Shown here: positions 51,572 through 52,148 of the stretch, in pieces
Layout: every line of letters starts with the position of its first letter
How positions within the stretch are numbered: position 1 is the stretch's first letter
Origin: JAWVFN01 sp963696625
GTDB lineage: Bacteria > Actinomycetota > Thermoleophilia > Solirubrobacterales > 70-9
Reading direction: 5' to 3'
Length of the DNA stretch: 52,148 nucleotides
Assembly (NCBI GenBank): GCA_963696625.1
Contig: CAVOKZ010000028.1
Location: forward strand, 1-52,148
Program-made: the position numbers and the translations under genes
Notes under the pieces: generated by a model
Seen by the model: the letters and a program-made list of their open reading frames with translations, nothing else
What the model was told of the DNA's origin: nothing
Database searches by the model: none

Positions 51572-52148
51572 AAGCTCGCGGGCCCGGTGAAGGGCACCTA
51601 CTTCGATGCCTACGTGATGATCGACATCTACTCCCGCTACCTGGTCGGTGTCCACGTCCATGCCCACGAATCCGGTGTGCTGGCCAAGGAGCTGATGGAG
51701 CAGATCTTCGCCGTGCACGGTGTCCCGCAGGTCGTGCACGCCGATCGGGGAACCTCGATGACCAGCAAGACCGTCGCCGCGCTGCTCGCCGATCTGGAGG
51801 TGACCCGGTCACATTCGCGGCCACGGGTGTCCAACGACAACCCGTACTCGGAGTCGTTGTTCAAAACGTTGAAGTACGGACCGGAATTCCCCGAACGCTT
51901 CGGATCACTCAGTGAGGCAAGGCAATTCATGGACACCTTCACCCACTGGTACAACCACGAGCATCGTCACACCGGCATCGGGCTACACACCCCCGCCGAC
52001 GTGCACTTCGGGTTGGCCACCGACAAAGCCGCCGACCGGCGCGCCGTGCTCACCGACGCCCGCACCCGACACCCACACCGCTTCGGCACAACCCACGCGC
52101 CGAAGATCCTCGACCTCCCCGGCACCGCCTGGATCAGCGATACGTCGC
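51572..52148 (+). mobile_element. IS3-like transposase fragment (rve/DDE integrase core), open at right edge
   Basis: 192 codons from KLAGPVKGTYFDAYV to the window end. DDE residues: Asp in VMIDIYSRY, Asp in HADRGTSMTS and Glu in NPYSESLFKTLKY, the last two 35 residues apart. The C-terminal WYNHEHRHTGIGLHTPADVH is typical of this actinobacterial IS group. The 5' part of the gene and any terminal inverted repeat are missing at the gcvPA junction. GC content and codon use look lower-GC than the rest of the window (AAA, TTG, TCA, CTA codons). Confidence 0.85.

Overview
The window looks like chromosomal DNA of a high-GC actinobacterium, most likely class Thermoleophilia (Solirubrobacterales/Gaiellales type). 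This is inferred from very GC-rich, tightly packed housekeeping genes, the blocks yceD-rpmF-plsX-acpP-rnc-smc, rpmB-DAK2-recG-rsmD-coaD and scpA-scpB-rluB...cmk-der, a split Ku/LigD end-joining locus, and secreted CSLREA/RTX and beta-propeller proteins with lysine-rich tails. I see no tRNA, rRNA or CRISPR array. No stretch above 300 bases lacks a gene; the longest gap is about 209 bases between hisC and the DAHP synthase gene.

Layout: 1-5605 (minus) yceD, rpmF, plsX, acpP, rnc and smc, which runs off the left edge. 5621-6163 (plus) a methyltransferase. 6240-12632 (minus) rpmB, FakA-like DAK2 protein, an unknown gene, recG, rsmD, coaD and a SepIVA/DivIVA-like protein. 12728-16205 (minus) the riboflavin operon ribD-ribE-ribBA-ribH. 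16390-18893 (plus) a membrane glycosyltransferase and a flippase. 18890-24774 (minus) priA, def, fmt, a zinc-ribbon gene, rpe and a K+-channel/RCK protein. 24885-26567 (plus) a secreted beta-propeller. 26564-31752 (minus) cmk, der, a DUF3352-type membrane protein and metK. 31781-32107 (plus) a cupin. 32104-44282 (minus) a long run: ABC transporter pair, trpS, scpA, scpB, amidase, CSLREA/RTX protein, rluB, aroH, hisC, DAHP synthase, tyrA and aroA. 44300-47443 the end-joining cluster: LigD-type ligase, a small antisense gene, Ku and LigD-type polymerase. 47488-49292 an ECF41 sigma factor with its partner epimerase and a matching promoter, both genes frame-disrupted. 49289-51571 (minus) gcvPB and a truncated gcvPA, which joins abruptly to an IS3-like transposase fragment reaching the right edge.

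Themes. The complete SMC-ScpA-ScpB condensin is encoded here, with an SMC about 190 residues shorter than usual. Most of the aromatic pathway (DAHP synthase, EPSP synthase, chorismate mutase, prephenate dehydrogenase and a HisC-family aminotransferase) sits between rluB and cmk. Many genes not obviously co-transcribed with an upstream neighbour have a TANNNT-like hexamer ending only 6-10 bases before the start codon, a pattern expected for leaderless mRNAs; a few (ribBA, ribD, metK, the epimerase) have Shine-Dalgarno sequences instead. Four of six convergent gene pairs overlap exactly at a shared CTAG.

The most unusual structure is a set of short palindromic repeats, found between genes and also in frame inside genes for essential proteins (SMC, Der, RecG, flippase, glycosyltransferase). 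One family, GGGGTCAGACCCC, encodes the same Gly-Ser-Asp-Pro peptide in both SMC and Der.
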